Part shown: positions 15,326-24,468 of the stretch, piece after piece
Layout: the number at the start of each line of letters is the position of its first letter
Numbering within the stretch: the stretch's first letter is position 1
From: Chloroflexota bacterium
GTDB lineage: Bacteria > Chloroflexota > Dehalococcoidia > Lucifugimonadales > UBA3495
Direction of reading: 5' to 3'
Assembly: GCA_026710825.1 (NCBI GenBank)
Contig: JAPOQH010000039.1
Location: 1 to 45,437 of the forward strand
DNA length: 45,437 nt
Notes under the pieces: model-generated
What the model was told of the DNA's origin: nothing
The model's database searches: none
Seen by the model: the letters and a program-made list of their open reading frames with translations, nothing else
Program-made: the position numbers and the translations under genes

Positions 15326-16999
15326 TTACAACGCTCCGCTGATGGAAATATCCAGCAACGCCGGTTTCCCGCTCTCGAACGCCCGCTTGATCGCAGGCCC
15401 GATCTCCTCGGGATCATCGATCCGCTCGCCGTGCACGCCCATGGCCTGCGCCATCATCGCCAGATCCAGGCGGTTGGCAAAATCCATGCCAACGTAGTCG
15501 CTGTCCCGCTCCCGGTCGTCCAGCATGTCCCGCAGGTAAACCTCCATGTTGACCTTGAGGATCCGGTACGCCTGATTGTTGCAGATCGCGTAGACCACTG
15601 GAATGTTGTACCGGCTGGCCGTCCACAGCGCCTGCACCGTGTACATGGATGCTCCGTCTCCTACCACCGCCAGAACCGGCCGGTCCGGATGCGCCAGCTT
15701 GACTCCCAGCGCCCCAGGCATCGCCCACCCCAGCGCTCCGCCTCGGATGCCGTAGATGTCCCCGGGCTTCTCGAAATCGAAGGCCCGGTTCACTGCGGGG
15801 CGCGACGTCACTGCTTCGTCAGCGATGATGGTATCCGGCGGCACCGCCGCGGCCAACTCGTGCATCATCCGCTCGACGGGCATCGGCCGGTTTTCCCACG
15901 TGGGCTTGATGCGTTCCTGATATCGCTCGTGGTCTCGCTCCCGCCTGGCGGCCAGGGTGGCGGCTCGGGTCGCGGCGGCTTCCCGCTGGCTCCCCGTCAT
16001 CGCGCCGTCCAACGACTCTGCCAGGTCGGCCATGCCGGCGGCGGGGTCGGCCATCATCCCAACCTCAGTCGGGTAGCTCTTTTCGATCTCCCAGTAATTG
16101 CTGTCCAGGTGGATCAGCTTCGCGTCCGGCCTCAGGAACGGCACGTCCACGTACAGGAACGACGCGAAAACGTCCGTACCCACCGCCAAAACCACGTCCG
16201 CGTTCTCAAACTGCCGTGCCGTCGCCGGGCTGTTCAGGTTGAGCATCCCGCCCCACTGCGGGTGCGAGGTCGGGAAATTGACCTCGGAATACGAAGTGGC
16301 GACCACCCGGGCGCCCGTCTGTTCCGCCACCCGTGTGACCTGTTCCAGGGCGCCGGCTTGCGCGACCCGGTCGCCGATCACGATAACCGGGTTTTCGGCC
16401 GATGCCAGCAGTTCGGTCGCCTTCGCCACGGCAGCGGTGTCCGGGCGTATCTTGAAGTAACCCTCGGACGACGCCACGGCGTCAAAGTCGATCTCCTCGT
16501 CCAGCGTGTTCCACGGGAATGACACAAAAACCGGACCCGTGGGCGGCGTCTTGGCCTCCTTGAACGCCCTCCGGATCGCCACCGGAATGTCGGACGCGTG
16601 CCGGACTTCCACGCTCCACTTGGTGTACTGCTCGGTCATCTCCACCAGGTCGCCCGACAGCACGGGCTCGTTGATCAGCATTCGTGTGTCCGAGTTGCCC
16701 GCTGTCAAAACCAACGGAGTACCGCCCCGGAAGGCGTTGTAGAGCCCGCTGATGCCATTGGCCAGGCCGCCCGCGATATGGATGTTGGCGAACGCCGGCT
16801 TGCCGGTTGCCCTCGCGTAACCATCCGCCATCCCGACCGCGGTACCTTCCTGCAGGGCCTGCACGTATCGCAATTGTGGGTAGTCCTGCAGCCCGTCCAG
16901 GAATGGTGTCTCGCTGGTGCCCGGGTTCCCGAATATGTACTCAACGCCCTCTGCGACCAGCATCTCCGCCAGCGCGTGCTTGCCTAGCATCCGTGCCAT
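15326..16999 (-). CDS. ThDP-dependent enzyme, benzoylformate decarboxylase/acetolactate synthase-like
   Basis: A 557-residue three-domain ThDP enzyme. The N-terminal PYR domain has FGNPGTSETPFLDGL and the cofactor-activating Glu51 in ALQEGTAVGMADGYA. A central domain begins around residue 190. The C-terminal PP domain has the Mg/ThDP motif starting GDGASMYTVQ (447) and ending in CNNQAYRIL (about 473-481). The nearest recognisable functions are benzoylformate decarboxylase and related 2-oxo acid decarboxylases or carboligases. The start at 16999 is preferred over longer in-frame starts because AGGAG lies 7 nt upstream. It follows two VOC genes on the same strand, 34 nt after the second, suggesting one transcription unit acting on 2-oxo acids or aldehydes. 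Confidence 0.85.
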   Translation of the reverse strand: MARMLGKHALAEMLVAEGVEYIFGNPGTSETPFLDGLQDYPQLRYVQALQEGTAVGMADGYARATGKPAFANIHIAGGLANGISGLYNAFRGGTPLVLTAGNSDTRMLINEPVLSGDLVEMTEQYTKWSVEVRHASDIPVAIRRAFKEAKTPPTGPVFVSFPWNTLDEEIDFDAVASSEGYFKIRPDTAAVAKATELLASAENPVIVIGDRVAQAGALEQVTRVAEQTGARVVATSYSEVNFPTSHPQWGGMLNLNSPATARQFENADVVLAVGTDVFASFLYVDVPFLRPDAKLIHLDSNYWEIEKSYPTEVGMMADPAAGMADLAESLDGAMTGSQREAAATRAATLAARRERDHERYQERIKPTWENRPMPVERMMHELAAAVPPDTIIADEAVTSRPAVNRAFDFEKPGDIYGIRGGALGWAMPGALGVKLAHPDRPVLAVVGDGASMYTVQALWTASRYNIPVVYAICNNQAYRILKVNMEVYLRDMLDDRERDSDYVGMDFANRLDLAMMAQAMGVHGERIDDPEEIGPAIKRAFESGKPALLDISISGAL

Positions 17000-17033
17000 G
17001 TTTGTGCTCCTGGTGCCTCGAGAAATCCTCAGT

Positions 17034-17441
17034 CTATTGGTAAACCATCCATTCCAGCAGATTGTTGTCCGGGTCGCGGGCATAAAGGCTCGCCGCCGGC
17101 AATACTCCACGTTGCCGCGCGCCTTTTCGTGGCCCCGGTCCGCGCACTACCTCCACGCCGGCGTCCGCCAGCATCTTCTGGCAATCCTCCACGCTCCCGT
17201 TCCACACGAAACAGATGTCGGTACACCCGGGCACGGCGGTCGGGCCGCGATAGTCGGCCAGGTAGCCCTCCGGGTGCACGTTGATCTTGGAATCTCCCAC
17301 CTGGATGGAGAATATGTTGGCAGTGCCGGCCCTCCATTCCTCTTCGTCGTTGATGGCGAAACCCAGGTTCTTGTAGAAAGCCATCAGCCGTTCCGCATCG
17401 GCTGTGGGCATGGCGATATGGTCAATCCCGACCGTGGACAT
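17034..17441 (-). CDS. VOC (glyoxalase/dioxygenase-fold) protein, copy 2
   Basis: A 135-residue vicinal-oxygen-chelate protein with two beta-alpha-beta-beta-beta units: GIDHIAMPTADAERLMAFYK at the N-terminus (metal ligand His8) and DPDNNLLEWMVYQ at the C-terminus (metal ligand Glu). Such proteins bind a divalent metal and act as glyoxalases, epimerases or ring-cleaving dioxygenases; the reaction is not predictable. It is strongly similar throughout to the upstream neighbour at 17466-17873, sharing DHIAMPTA, EEEWRAGTA, VGDSKINVHPE/IGDSKINVHPE and GPTAVPGCTDICFVW, so the pair arose by tandem duplication. Confidence 0.88.
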   Translation of the reverse strand: MSTVGIDHIAMPTADAERLMAFYKNLGFAINDEEEWRAGTANIFSIQVGDSKINVHPEGYLADYRGPTAVPGCTDICFVWNGSVEDCQKMLADAGVEVVRGPGPRKGARQRGVLPAASLYARDPDNNLLEWMVYQ

Positions 17442-17465
17442 GGTGCATCCCTCCGTCCTTTAAAC

Positions 17466-17873
17466 CTATTCGTAAATCATCCATTCCAGCAGGTTGCCGT
17501 CCGGGTCCCTGGCATACAGGCTCAGCGATGGTGCCGTGCCCCGTTGCCGCCCGCCCGTCCGTGCCACCGGCCCCTGGATCACATCAACCCCAGCCTCGGC
17601 CAGCATCTCCTGGCACTCCTCTACAGTCCCGTCCCAAACGAAACAGATGTCGGTGCATCCCGGCACCGCCGTCGGCCCGCGCAGGTTCGCCATGAATCGT
17701 TCGGGGTGCACGTTGATCTTGGAATCGCCAATCTGGATGGAGTACATCCTGGCCGTACCCGCTCTCCACTCTTCCTCGTGGTTGATGGCGAATCCAAGTT
17801 TCTTATAGAACGCCAGCAACTGTTCGGCGTTGGCGGTGGGCATGGCGATGTGGTCTATCGAGACGGTGGGCAT
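17466..17873 (-). CDS. VOC (glyoxalase/dioxygenase-fold) protein, copy 1
   Basis: A 135-residue paralogue of the following gene with the same metal-ligand positions (SIDHIAMPTANAEQLLAFYK and DPDGNLLEWMIYE). The main differences lie in the region between GPVARTGGRQRGTAPS and its counterpart, which probably lines the active site. The ATG at 17873 is chosen because GGAG lies 8 nt upstream; an upstream in-frame start at 17909 lacks one. Two VOC genes followed by a ThDP enzyme suggests a pathway handling a 2-oxo or enediolate intermediate. Confidence 0.88.
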   Translation of the reverse strand: MPTVSIDHIAMPTANAEQLLAFYKKLGFAINHEEEWRAGTARMYSIQIGDSKINVHPERFMANLRGPTAVPGCTDICFVWDGTVEECQEMLAEAGVDVIQGPVARTGGRQRGTAPSLSLYARDPDGNLLEWMIYE

Positions 17874-17939
17874 CGTGTTTTCTCCGTGTGAAGTGGGCGA
17901 ATTATACACAGCGTCCGGTCGGATCCTGTGGGGTGATTC

Positions 17940-18776
17940 TCACCGCGCCGGTGCTCCTCGCAACTCGCTCAGGAACGACAGCACGATCTCTTGCGTGCGC
18001 TGCGCCGCGTCGTTGGTCATCAACCCGTGCTCCGCGCCCGGGATGATGTGCAACTGCGACTGCGATATGGCTTCGTGCAGACTGCGCCCACACTCCACCG
18101 GTATGCGCGAGTCGGCATCACCGTGGATGACCGTGACCGGCATTTTCAACTCGCCCAACCGGTCCTCCAGTGAGTCGCCAATGTCGATGTAAGCCTGGTG
18201 CGTCGCCGCAACCCCGTCCAGACGCCCCAGGTTCTCCTGCACGATCCGGGCGAACCGGGCGGGATCATCCGTGGCCATCTGGGGGAACCGGTCGGACAAA
18301 CCTCGCTCAACGGCCGCGGAGCGCCCTTCCGACGCCATGCGCTCCTTTAGCCGCCGGAGTTCCTGCCTCCTCACCTCCCGTTGCGCCTCTTGCGAATACG
18401 ACATCGTGTTGACGAGAATCAATGACTCCGTCATCTCCGGATAGTCCAGCGCGAACTGCGTGGCGATCGGCCCTCCTGCCGACGAACCCAAGACGTGCGC
18501 CCTCGAGATGCCCAGGTGCGCCAGCAACTCGCGAAGGTCCACCGCGCAATTGGGGATGTCGTATCCGTCCGCCGGAGCGTCCGACTCGCCGCAGCCCCGT
18601 CGGTCGTAAAACACGCAACGGTACTCGGCGGACAACGCCGCGGCCTGCCTGTTGATCGTATCCTTGCTCCCGTCGCCGCCGCCCAGGCCGCCGTGTATCA
18701 GGGCCAGCGCCGGAGATCCCTCGGATCCAACCACCGTGTGGTGCATCCGGTATCCGTTGATGTCTGCAAACGGCAT
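17940..18776 (-). CDS. Alpha/beta hydrolase (proline-iminopeptidase-like)
   Basis: A 278-residue alpha/beta-hydrolase. Elements are LALIHGGLGGGDGSKD (oxyanion hole), FYDRRGCGES, the nucleophile elbow VLGSSAGGPIA (Ser in G-S-S-A-G-G), IHGDADSRIPVE with the acidic residue, and IPGAEHGLM with His. HGGxGG together with DxRGxGxS is common in prolyl aminopeptidases, epoxide hydrolases and haloperoxidases; activity is unassigned. The ATG at 18776 is preferred to a GTG at 18782 because GAGG lies 8 nt upstream. It is transcribed from a good promoter at 18809-18837 and probably forms a unit with the VOC genes, starting 67 nt upstream of them. Confidence 0.85.
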   Translation of the reverse strand: MPFADINGYRMHHTVVGSEGSPALALIHGGLGGGDGSKDTINRQAAALSAEYRCVFYDRRGCGESDAPADGYDIPNCAVDLRELLAHLGISRAHVLGSSAGGPIATQFALDYPEMTESLILVNTMSYSQEAQREVRRQELRRLKERMASEGRSAAVERGLSDRFPQMATDDPARFARIVQENLGRLDGVAATHQAYIDIGDSLEDRLGELKMPVTVIHGDADSRIPVECGRSLHEAISQSQLHIIPGAEHGLMTNDAAQRTQEIVLSFLSELRGAPAR

Positions 18777-18808
18777 TTCCACAACCTCATTCTGTAAAAC
18801 TGCGTGTC

Positions 18809-18837
18809 AATATAGACTTGTGCGTTGGCCCTGACAA
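18809..18837 (-). promoter_or_regulatory. Sigma-70-type promoter for the hydrolase/VOC/ThDP run
   Basis: On the minus strand, TTGTCA (18837-18832), a 17-bp spacer and TATATT (18814-18809). Expected transcription start is near 18802, about 25 nt before the ATG at 18776. This would serve the minus-strand genes down to 15326. Confidence 0.65.
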
Positions 18838-18924
18838 TGCCCGCCCTTTTCGTGCCAGCGCGGTTTTCAGTCGTTCCCGACACTGCTTACGATGCGCAGA
18901 TCCGGAGGACGCGCCGCTGCCGTA

Positions 18925-18933
18925 TGCTAAAAT
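18925..18933 (+). promoter_or_regulatory. Extended -10 promoter for the cysteine desulfurase gene
   Basis: TGCTAAAAT at 18925-18933 is an extended -10 element. The ATG follows at 18953, giving a leader of only about 13 nt with no Shine-Dalgarno sequence. Confidence 0.5.
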
Positions 18934-18952
18934 ATCGCCCAATTAGACGGCT

Positions 18953-20149
18953 ATGACCACTCAGAATCACATCTATTTCGACCACGCCGGCACCACGCCC
19001 ATGGATGAGCGTGTGCTGGAGTCGATGCTGCCCTATTTCACCCGCCTCTATGGCAACGCGTCCAGCGTCCATACCGTGGGCCAGGAAGCCCGTTATGCTC
19101 TGGACGCGGCCCGTGAACGAGTTGCCACGGTCCTGAACTGCCGAAACCGTGAGGTCGTCTTCACCAGCGGCGGCACCGAGTCCGACAACGCCGCCATCCA
19201 GGGTGCCGCCTACGCCCTGGAACAGACCGGCAAGCATGTGATCACCGCTGCGTCGGAACACCACGCGGTGCTGCACGCCTGCGAAGTCCTCGAAGATCGC
19301 GGTTGGCACATCACCCGGCTGCCGGTGGACGACTACGGCCTGGTGGACCCCGAGCGCGTTTATAACGCCATCACGGACACCACCACCGTGGTTTCCATAA
19401 TGTACGCCAACAACGAGATCGGCGCGATCAACCCGATCCCCGAAATCTCCGCGGCCGTCAAGCAGCGCGCGCAGGAACTGAACCGCACCATCGTCATGCA
19501 TACTGACGCCGTGCAGGCGGCCGGGTTTCTCGACCTGGACGTCCGCCGCCTGGGCGTCGACATGATGAGCCTGTCGGGCCACAAGTTTTACGGTCCCAAG
19601 GGAGTCGGTGTCCTGTTCATCCGCCGCGGTGTCCCCTATCTGCCTCTCATCACCGGTGGCGGCCAGGAGCGGGAGCGGCGTTCCGGCACCGAAAATGTCG
19701 CTGGTATCGTCGGCCTGTCCGCCGCGCTCCAACTTGCCGACACCCACCGCGATGAGGTGTCTGCCCATTGTCAGGCGTTGCGCGACCGCATCATCGACGA
19801 GATTTCCAAGAGCGTGCCCGACTGCGTGCTCAACGGCCACCCGACCGAGCGGTTGCCCAACAACGTCAACTTTTCCTTCGAGGGCGTGGAGGGCGAACCC
19901 ATCCTGCTCGGCCTCGACTTGCAGGGCATCGCCGCCAGCAGCGGCAGCGCGTGCAGCAGTGGCTCCCTGGAGCCCTCCCATGTATTGCTCGCCCTCGGGC
20001 AGACCGCCGACTTGGCCAGGGGTTCCTTGCGAATCACGTTGGGCAAGCACAACACCGACGCCGAGGTGGATCGGTTGCTGGACCTACTGATCGGACTGAT
20101 CGGCGACCTGCGCCAGATGCCCACCCTGACCGGAGCTGCCGATGACTAG
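18953..20149 (+). CDS. Cysteine desulfurase, NifS/IscS type
   Basis: A 398-residue PLP enzyme converting cysteine to alanine and enzyme-bound persulfide for Fe-S cluster, tRNA thiolation or other sulfur transfer. Visible features are YFDHAGTTP (8-16), [22 protein letters not shown] with the cofactor-stacking His, [16 protein letters not shown], the PLP-Schiff base Lys211 in [12 protein letters not shown], and the persulfide Cys334 in [16 protein letters not shown] (331-345). This is the group I pattern with a long catalytic loop. Group I enzymes can also mobilise selenium, which matters because a tRNA-Sec gene is in the window, but this is inference. No iscU or mnmA is adjacent; a lipoprotein gene overlaps its 3' end. 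Confidence 0.93.
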   Translation: MTTQNHIYFDHAGTTPMDERVLESMLPYFTRLYGNASSVHTVGQEARYALDAARERVATVLNCRNREVVFTSGGTESDNAAIQGAAYALEQTGKHVITAASEHHAVLHACEVLEDRGWHITRLPVDDYGLVDPERVYNAITDTTTVVSIMYANNEIGAINPIPEISAAVKQRAQELNRTIVMHTDAVQAAGFLDLDVRRLGVDMMSLSGHKFYGPKGVGVLFIRRGVPYLPLITGGGQERERRSGTENVAGIVGLSAALQLADTHRDEVSAHCQALRDRIIDEISKSVPDCVLNGHPTERLPNNVNFSFEGVEGEPILLGLDLQGIAASSGSACSSGSLEPSHVLLALGQTADLARGSLRITLGKHNTDAEVDRLLDLLIGLIGDLRQMPTLTGAADD

Positions 20150-20807
20150 CGGTCACCTCAGATCCTGGTCCGTGCGGTGGTGGGTTGTGGCGACTCTCGT
20201 GGCGTTGGCGTTGACGCTCGTGTTATCTGCCGCCTGCTCGTCCCAGTCGCCCAATATCGGCCGCTACTACAAGGGTCGCGTCCTCCACATCAGCGTGGCC
20301 GATTTGCAGCGTACCGACGAATTGCGATGGACCACGTCGACCAGGGTTCCCCTGCAGGGCGCAACCGACGAGGATTTCTTCCGCCTCGCTCCGGAGTCCC
20401 CGGAGAACGAGTTGATTCTCCTCCGCGTGAAGATCGAAAACCACACTGCCACCAGCGCCATCGTGAACGTCAATCACGAAGCCGCTCAACTCCGCGATTT
20501 CCTCCAGGGTCGCTACTTCCCAATCGACGTCAGCGACCGTGCGGTCGATGCGGGATTCCCCGAAAGCGCCTCCGACCGTTGCAACGTGCCGGTTAACCCG
20601 GACGACCATACGGCATGCGTGAAGTTCCTCTGGAACCCCGTGGTCGCCGAGGTCCAACCCGACGGCCAGACCGCGTGGGTGGAGCGCGCCCAGGAACTCC
20701 CCAGGGGGACCGGACTGGATGGCTGGATGGTGTTCGAGGTGCCCGAGGGTACCGAGATTCGCTCATTCCGGTGGGCGTCGGGCGATACCGTAAGCATCGA
20801 CTTCTAA
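20142..20807 (+). CDS. Predicted lipoprotein of unknown function
   Basis: A 221-residue protein with a signal peptide: basic N-region, hydrophobic [16 protein letters not shown] and lipobox LSAAC giving lipidated Cys32. The mature part has beta-rich stretches ([20 protein letters not shown]) reminiscent of the extracellular DUF4352-like immunoglobulin fold, though I cannot assign a family with confidence. It contains an in-line Cys pair (RCNVPVN, HTACVKF) that may form a disulfide outside the membrane. It overlaps the cysteine desulfurase stop by 8 nt and is translationally coupled to it; functional linkage is not obvious. Confidence 0.7.
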   Translation: MTSGHLRSWSVRWWVVATLVALALTLVLSAACSSQSPNIGRYYKGRVLHISVADLQRTDELRWTTSTRVPLQGATDEDFFRLAPESPENELILLRVKIENHTATSAIVNVNHEAAQLRDFLQGRYFPIDVSDRAVDAGFPESASDRCNVPVNPDDHTACVKFLWNPVVAEVQPDGQTAWVERAQELPRGTGLDGWMVFEVPEGTEIRSFRWASGDTVSIDF

Positions 20808-20907
20808 CCGCCCACGTCACACCCACCCCCTGGTCCCGTCTCCGGACTGGCCCCGCGTTTAGGAAGGCGCACAGGCGATTTCCCACTGCATCAACCGGTA
20901 ACTCACC

Positions 20908-21534
20908 ATGCCAGCGCCCTCACCCGCCGGGCCATCTGATCCTCCACCTGCGCCGCCGGTAGGACGCCGGATTTTTCACCTGCTCGCGGCCTCCTCCACA
21001 ACGCTGTTGTCCCTGGCGATCCCCGAGCACCCGTACATGCTCCTGATCGGCGCCGGCGCGTTGTTCGCGTTGGCGATGGAGGCCAGCCGATTCCGCGTGG
21101 GCCCGCTCAACCGGCTCTTCATGCTGGTGTTCTCTCGAATATTGAAGGATTCTGAGGTCTCCGAAATCTCCGGCGCGACCTGGTTTCTGATCGCCGCCTT
21201 TTTCACCTTCTTTTTCTATGGCCCCGAAGTTGCCCTGCCGTGCCTGTTGTTTGTCGCCGTCGGCGACCCGGCGGCGGCGCTCATCGGGTCTCGACTGCCG
21301 GGCCCACGATATTGGGGCAAGTCCCCGGGCGGTATCATCGCGTTCGTTGCCGTTGCCCTTGCGGGCTGGGCAATCGTATGCGCCACCGGCTTCGGCTCGT
21401 GGTCGCTGGCCGTCGTGATCGCCGCGGTAGTCGCGTCCCTCGTCGAGTTCGTCCCGGCTCCGGTCGACGATAATCTCTACGTACCCCTCATCGGGGGTGC
21501 CGTAATGACGCTATCCTTGGCCTTGGGCTTATAA
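20908..21534 (+). CDS. Dolichol/polyprenol (phytol) kinase-like membrane protein
   Basis: A 208-residue integral membrane protein with about six hydrophobic segments after a Pro-rich cytoplasmic N-terminus. The signature VGDPAAALIGSRLPG ... WGKSPGGIIAF (about 115-150) matches the conserved CTP-binding region of SEC59/dolichol kinase, phytol kinase and phosphatidate cytidylyltransferase-like proteins. A role in phosphorylating a polyprenol or phytol-type alcohol for lipid or quinone salvage is inferred. It follows the lipoprotein gene by 100 nt with only a weak ribosome binding site. Confidence 0.75.
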   Translation: MPAPSPAGPSDPPPAPPVGRRIFHLLAASSTTLLSLAIPEHPYMLLIGAGALFALAMEASRFRVGPLNRLFMLVFSRILKDSEVSEISGATWFLIAAFFTFFFYGPEVALPCLLFVAVGDPAAALIGSRLPGPRYWGKSPGGIIAFVAVALAGWAIVCATGFGSWSLAVVIAAVVASLVEFVPAPVDDNLYVPLIGGAVMTLSLALGL

Positions 21535-21563
21535 GAACCGAACGCGAAGCAGTCGAAACTGCC

Positions 21564-22913
21564 CTAGCCGTTCCCCCCGTCGTACTCAAGGACTTCGGCC
21601 CGCTGCCTCTGGAAGTTTAGATAAGTCGCACGCGTCATGGCCGGTCGGAACGACGACGTCACCTGCCGCGCTTTGTTGGCGTTGTCCGCCAGCAGGTCGA
21701 TCACCGCCATCGCCATGATCTTGGCCGGATTCACCACCGCTTGCCGGTAATCCGTGATCACGTACTCGGAACTGTGCCCGGCGCCCTCGGCTCCCCCGGT
21801 ATACGGGTGGATCGACGGCAGGATGTGGCTCAGGTCTCCCATGTCGGTGGAACCGCCCCGATTGCGTGAGGGGGGCATCACCAGCACCTTGTTCTCATCC
21901 AGCAGACCCACCGCATTCGAACGGAAAACGTCCATGAGGTTCTGATCATGCCGCATCGGCAGGTAGCCGGGTATGTTGGTGATCGAAACCGATGCTCCCA
22001 CCGCCAGCGCGCCGGCCCGGAAACAGCGGTCCACTATCTCGGAGTTTCGCACCACCGCCTCGGGCGTTCCGGACCTCACCCGCCACTCCAGCCGCACATC
22101 GGCCGGCACCGCGCTCACCGCCTCGCCGCCCTTGGTCATGATTCCGTGGATGCGCACGGTGTCCTGCTCCCGGAACACCTCGCGGTTCGAGTTGACCGCC
22201 TGCAGCGCAAACGTGGCGGCATTCAGAGCGTTGATCCCCATGTGCGGCGCGGCGCCGGCGTGTGCCCCCCGACCGATGAGACGCACGTACTGCACCACGT
22301 GCCCGTTGCTCGTGCCTCCCATGGCGAAGCGATGCGCTCCCATGTCGCTGGCGGTGTGGCACATCATGGCGATGTCCACGTCGTCAAACTCGCCCAGCTT
22401 GATCAATTCCTGCTTGCCGCCCATGAACTCGATCTTTCCCTCGGTCCTGAGGTCCAGCCGCCTTGCTACCTCAATGAACTCTTCCGCCGGCACGGCGAAC
22501 GGCACGATCTCCCCGCTCAGTTCACCCAGCACTTCCGGCTGCATCAGTCCCGTGACCGCGCCCAACATCATCCCGATCTGGCAATGGTGTCCGCATGCGT
22601 GGGCCGCGCTGGTGTCGTCGGCCGCATGGGGGTGCCCGTTGACGATCAGGCTATCCAACTCCCCTATGATGGCGACCCGCGGTCCGCTGCCGCCCCCGCC
22701 CTTCACCTCGCCCTTCAGCCCCGTCAACGCCAGGCCGGGCCGGAACTTGATCCCCATTTTGGCGAACTGCTCGGCTACCACCCGCGCCGTCCGGTACTCG
22801 CTGTATCCGGGTTCAGGGTGCTCCAGGATGTCCTTCGACACCCCGATGAGTTCAGCCGAGTGCCGGTCTATGGCGGCGCACGCCGCTTGTTTCAGTTCTG
22901 CAACAGTTGCCAT
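21564..22913 (-). CDS. M20-family amidohydrolase, paralogue B
   Basis: A 449-residue M20 aminoacylase/amidohydrolase. Residues are HPEPGYSEYRTA (32-43), the metal site IGELDSLIVNG then SAAHACGHHCQIGMMLG, catalytic glutamates in VPAEEFIEV, the dimerisation domain beginning GRGAHAGAAPHMGINALNA, and the final metal region STDMGDLSHILPSIHPYTGG. Such enzymes hydrolyse N-acyl amino acids, p-aminobenzoyl-glutamate or related amides. It lies 25 nt behind a similar gene (22939-24270), with near-identical organisation, so the two are tandem duplicates that could form a hetero-oligomer. No signal peptide is seen. Confidence 0.88.
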   Translation of the reverse strand: MATVAELKQAACAAIDRHSAELIGVSKDILEHPEPGYSEYRTARVVAEQFAKMGIKFRPGLALTGLKGEVKGGGGSGPRVAIIGELDSLIVNGHPHAADDTSAAHACGHHCQIGMMLGAVTGLMQPEVLGELSGEIVPFAVPAEEFIEVARRLDLRTEGKIEFMGGKQELIKLGEFDDVDIAMMCHTASDMGAHRFAMGGTSNGHVVQYVRLIGRGAHAGAAPHMGINALNAATFALQAVNSNREVFREQDTVRIHGIMTKGGEAVSAVPADVRLEWRVRSGTPEAVVRNSEIVDRCFRAGALAVGASVSITNIPGYLPMRHDQNLMDVFRSNAVGLLDENKVLVMPPSRNRGGSTDMGDLSHILPSIHPYTGGAEGAGHSSEYVITDYRQAVVNPAKIMAMAVIDLLADNANKARQVTSSFRPAMTRATYLNFQRQRAEVLEYDGGNG

Positions 22914-22938
22914 GTTGGGATACCGCCAGTCCGTTCCT

Positions 22939-24270
22939 TTAGCCTTCTGTGTGCGATTCCTCTGCCGCCAACGTGCGCATGAAGTTCACGTACTCCCGCG
23001 ACGTCATGTCCGCCCGGTGATTCGCCACCACGCGGTTGGCCTCCTCCGCGCCGTCGGCCATCAGGTCGATCACCGTGGCGGTCATCGCTTTCGCGCCCGT
23101 GATCACCGCCAGTTGGTAGTCCTGAATCACGTAGTCCGCTCCGTGGCCGATGCCGGTGGCCCCGCCCACGTATGGATGCAGCACGGGCATTATCGCGCTC
23201 ACGTCGCCCATATCGGTGCTGCCCGTCCGGTGCGGGTTCCAGCCCACGTTGTCGGAGCCGACCAGCGTACCGGCGTTGGCGCGGAAAATCTCCTGCATTG
23301 CCGAGTTCTGAATCATGGGCAGGTAGCCGGGGATGGTTTGGATATTCACCGTCGCGCCCACCGCCATCGCTCCCGCCCTGAGCGCCCGGTCCACTTTGCG
23401 GTTGGCGTCCATGATGGCGTCCAGCGTCTTCCCCCGCACGAACGTCTCCATCCGCACGTCCGCCGGCACCGCCGACACTGCCTCGCCGCCCTTGGTGATG
23501 ATCGGATGCACCCGCACCGTGTCGGTGTCCACGAAGGTCTCCCGGTTGAAGTGGATCGCCGTCATCGCCAGCGTCGCTGCGTTCAGCGCGTTGATGCCCA
23601 GGTGTGGAGACCCGCCGGCGTGCGCGCCCTTGCCGACAAACTGGATCTTCTTTGCCACGGTCCCGTTGTTGGTGCCCGTCGTTGCCAGTTGCTTTTCAAT
23701 CGGCGTGCTCGTCGTGTGCATCATCATAGCAAGGTGCACGTCATCAAACTCGCCCAACCGGATGAATTCGGGTTTGCCGCCCAGGAACTCTATCTTTCCA
23801 TCGCGCCTGAGGCCGTCCCGGTACTCGATCTCAATATATTCCTCGGCCGGCACCGCCATCGAAACGATCCGCCCGCTCAGGTGCGGCAGAACGCCCTCCT
23901 GCATCAGCGCCATCGTGGATCCCAGCATCATCGCGATCTGGCAGTGATGTCCGCACGCGTGCGCCGCTCCCGTTTCACCGTTGGCGTGGGGGTGCTGGTT
24001 CACGATCAGGCTGTCCAGCTCTCCCATGATTGCCATGGTCGGTCCATCGCTGCCGCCGATAATCTCGCCCCGCAGGCCGGTCATACCCAGGCCGCTCCGG
24101 AAAGGCACGCCCATCTCGCCGAACTTTTCGCCCACCAACGCTGCCGTTTTGAACTCGCGGAAGCCCGGCTCCGGGTTGGCCAGGATCTGCTGGGAAAGTC
24201 GCACCAACTCATCCGCTCTGCGGTCAATCTCGGCGAACGCCCGGTCCTTCAGTTCCGCTTTGGTCGGCAT
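22939..24270 (-). CDS. M20-family amidohydrolase, paralogue A
   Basis: A 443-residue paralogue of the following gene. It shares NPEPGFREFKTAALVGEKFG, IMGELDSLIVNQHPHANG, AAHACGHHCQIAMMLG, VPAEEYIEIEY, GKGAHAGGSPHLGINALNAA and GSTDMGDVSAIMPVLHPYVG, so all di-metal and catalytic residues are retained in both copies. The ATG at 24270 is chosen because GGAG is 8 nt upstream and the protein then starts MPTKAELKDRAFAEID, matching the sister's MATVAELKQAACAAID. It heads a two-gene operon. Substrates may differ between the pair: loops after RRDGKIEFLGGK vary. Confidence 0.88.
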   Translation of the reverse strand: MPTKAELKDRAFAEIDRRADELVRLSQQILANPEPGFREFKTAALVGEKFGEMGVPFRSGLGMTGLRGEIIGGSDGPTMAIMGELDSLIVNQHPHANGETGAAHACGHHCQIAMMLGSTMALMQEGVLPHLSGRIVSMAVPAEEYIEIEYRDGLRRDGKIEFLGGKPEFIRLGEFDDVHLAMMMHTTSTPIEKQLATTGTNNGTVAKKIQFVGKGAHAGGSPHLGINALNAATLAMTAIHFNRETFVDTDTVRVHPIITKGGEAVSAVPADVRMETFVRGKTLDAIMDANRKVDRALRAGAMAVGATVNIQTIPGYLPMIQNSAMQEIFRANAGTLVGSDNVGWNPHRTGSTDMGDVSAIMPVLHPYVGGATGIGHGADYVIQDYQLAVITGAKAMTATVIDLMADGAEEANRVVANHRADMTSREYVNFMRTLAAEESHTEG

Positions 24271-24456
24271 CTCAAACACTCCGGTCACGCGATGTTCGTG
24301 GGTCAAACCCCTTCGCCCGCCGATACTAACATAACCAATCTCGCGTGCCTATTGGGTTTCTGGCCGTACGTCAACACCGTACTCGAGTCACTGGCGAGCT
24401 CGAATCACTGGCCGTCCGCGCCAGGCGCCGGTGGTATTAACCCGGCGCCGCTGGTC

Positions 24457-24462
24457 TATAAT
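24457..24462 (+). promoter_or_regulatory. -10 element giving a possibly leaderless glycerate kinase mRNA
   Basis: TATAAT at 24457-24462 ends 6 nt before the ATG at 24469, so transcription should begin at or next to the start codon. No Shine-Dalgarno sequence is present and no good -35 is seen. Confidence 0.5.
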
Positions 24463-24468
24463 TGAGCC

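Noticed and set aside
18953..20149. Selenocysteine lyase instead of cysteine desulfurase
   Set aside because: The catalytic loop [16 protein letters not shown] and length are those of group I NifS/IscS. A selenium role is possible but not shown by sequence.
21973..24465. Very long open frames opposite the two M20 amidohydrolase genes (and similar ones opposite the ThDP and cysteine desulfurase genes)
   Set aside because: They have biased His/Arg/Ala-rich compositions, no motifs or ribosome binding sites, and overlap genes whose full catalytic motifs are intact on the other strand; they are GC-rich antisense frames.
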